Shown: positions 5,188 through 5,962 of the stretch, piece by piece
How positions within the stretch are numbered: the first letter of the stretch is position 1
Layout: each line of letters opens with the position of its first letter
Source of the DNA: an uncultured Chlorobiaceae bacterium
GTDB lineage: Bacteria > Bacteroidota > Chlorobiia > Chlorobiales > Chlorobiaceae
NCBI GenBank assembly: GCA_903904495.1
Contig: CAIVCU010000251.1
Location: 1-5,962 of the forward strand
Length of the DNA stretch: 5,962 nucleotides
Direction of reading: 5' to 3'
The notes under the pieces: generated by a model
What the model was told of the DNA's origin: nothing
Seen by the model: only the letters and a program-made list of their open reading frames with translations
Database searches by the model: none
Position numbers and translations under genes: made by a program

Positions 5188-5962
5188 AAACATTAATTCT
5201 TGACGGCTCTCTTGCAGGTGACAGAATCGGCAGTTTTTCGGCTGCCACCTTGCAGGCAGACATTGCAAAGCGTGGTTGGTCGTCCGAAGTGGTTCTGCTG
5301 CGTGAGAAAAAAATAGGCAACTGCATGGGTGATTTTTTATGCTGGTTTAAAAGTCCCGGCAAGTGCCATGTGGCTGACGACCATCTCGAGATATCGAGGA
5401 AATTCATTGAAAGCGATCTTGTTATTTTCCTCACGCCGGTTACGTTTGGCGGTTATTCTCCTACGCTCAAAAAAATGGTTGATCACATGATTCAGAACAC
5501 CCTGCCATTTTTTGCGACTCATCACGGTGAGATTCATCATCTGCAACGGTATGAACGTTATCCTGATGTTCTAACGATCGGCTGGCAAAGTGAGCCGGAT
5601 GCAGAGGCCGCCTCTATTTTCCGACATCTGGCCTGGCGAAACTCCATCAACTTCTATGCTAACGTGCATGGCTGTGGTATCCTCTCCCGGAATCAGGATG
5701 ATCGTGTTAAGGAGGCGCAGCTCCATCGCCTGCTTGATCAGATTGAACGTCATGAATCAGATGCAGAGCCCGCTCTGCCGGTCATCAACCGTTCATCTGC
5801 GACCCCGACTTCACTTCGTCGGGCACTACTGCTCGTTGGAAGTCCGCGTCTTGAGAAAAGCACTTCATCATCACTTGGATCATATCTCTTTGAGCAACTG
5901 AGGCAGCATGGTGTCGAAAGCGAAACGATTTTTATCTACAAGGCTATCAACACCAGAGAGCG
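5184..5962 (+). CDS. Flavodoxin-fold / NAD(P)H-dependent FMN reductase-like protein, apparently with two tandem flavodoxin-like units (3' end outside window)
   Basis: Translation from ATG 5184 is open to the window end (about 260 residues, no stop). The first unit (about 1-190) opens with strand 'KTLILDGSL' and a phosphate-loop-like 'GSLAGDRIGSFSAAT' (8-22). It then has 'GNCMGDFLCWFKSPGKC' (45-61) and 'DD', and the flavin-site 'TPVTFGGYSPTLKKMVD' (84-100), all typical of flavodoxin-like NAD(P)H:FMN reductases that pass electrons through FMN. At about 213-235 a second opening appears: 'RALLLVGSPRLEKSTSSSL', the canonical GSPR phosphate loop, followed by 'YLFEQLRQHGVESETIFIYK' (234-253). This indicates a tandem fusion of two such units joined by a polar linker. 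The Cys47/Asp50/Cys53/Cys61 pattern recalls iron-sulfur flavoproteins with one Cys missing. Overlap with tetR (ATGA) and a strong Shine-Dalgarno indicate a co-regulated operon. Substrate unknown; a redox or detoxification role is inferred. Confidence 0.85.
   Translation, partial: MKTLILDGSLAGDRIGSFSAATLQADIAKRGWSSEVVLLREKKIGNCMGDFLCWFKSPGKCHVADDHLEISRKFIESDLVIFLTPVTFGGYSPTLKKMVDHMIQNTLPFFATHHGEIHHLQRYERYPDVLTIGWQSEPDAEAASIFRHLAWRNSINFYANVHGCGILSRNQDDRVKEAQLHRLLDQIERHESDAEPALPVINRSSATPTSLRRALLLVGSPRLEKSTSSSLGSYLFEQLRQHGVESETIFIYKAINTRE

Noticed and set aside
5590..5901. 103-codon plus-strand open frame
   Set aside because: It is in another frame inside the flavoprotein gene, whose own frame is continuous and carries family motifs.
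1..5962. CRISPR, mobile element, phage or defence system
   Set aside because: No regularly spaced repeats, transposase, integrase, terminal inverted repeats or defence-type domains were seen. A tRNA is present, but there is no integrase or attachment-site duplication beside it.

Overview
The window reads as an ordinary, gene-dense stretch of bacterial chromosome: one partial tRNA gene and seven protein-coding genes, the last cut by the window end. Base composition is moderate, spacing is tight and most start codons lack a clear Shine-Dalgarno sequence. The gene types, the stand-alone ftsX and the PurN subtype (a 'GGEGMYG' insert) fit the Bacteroidota/Chlorobiota branch, and a green sulfur bacterium (Chlorobium/Pelodictyon-like) is my best guess. 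That placement is inference from protein character, not from any search.

Layout. Positions 1-55 hold the 5' three quarters of a tRNA-Ala(GGC) on the minus strand. It is divergent from ftsX (154-1035, plus), the membrane subunit of the FtsEX cell-division system, here without ftsE beside it. ftsX converges, with a 6-nt gap, on a four-gene minus-strand block transcribed from about 4297 down to 1042: purN (GAR transformylase), queE (7-carboxy-7-deazaguanine synthase), a polyprenyl-phosphate-type family 2 glycosyltransferase with two C-terminal membrane helices, and nfo (endonuclease IV). purN and queE overlap by ATGA, and the other junctions are 5 and 22 nt with the starts chosen here, so the block looks like one operon. 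The products serve unrelated jobs (purine synthesis, tRNA queuosine precursor, envelope glycan, DNA repair).

A 241-nt divergent intergenic region (4251-4491) separates purN from a plus-strand pair: a TetR-family repressor with a WHG-type C-terminal domain (4492-5187) and a flavodoxin-fold/NAD(P)H-dependent FMN-reductase-like protein (5184 to beyond 5962). These two overlap by ATGA, with a strong AAGGAGG ahead of the second start. The intergenic region carries a candidate promoter for each direction, a perfect 13-bp palindrome touching the tetR -10 element (likely TetR autoregulatory operator), a 15-bp inverted repeat and an imperfect tandem repeat.

The most interesting item is the last gene. 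It appears to encode two flavodoxin-like units in tandem: a complete first unit (about residues 1-190), and the nucleotide-binding start of a second unit at about residue 213. The first unit has a Cys-X2-Asp-X2-Cys-X7-Cys pattern that resembles a four-cysteine motif with one position changed. I found no CRISPR array, insertion sequence, phage gene or defence system.
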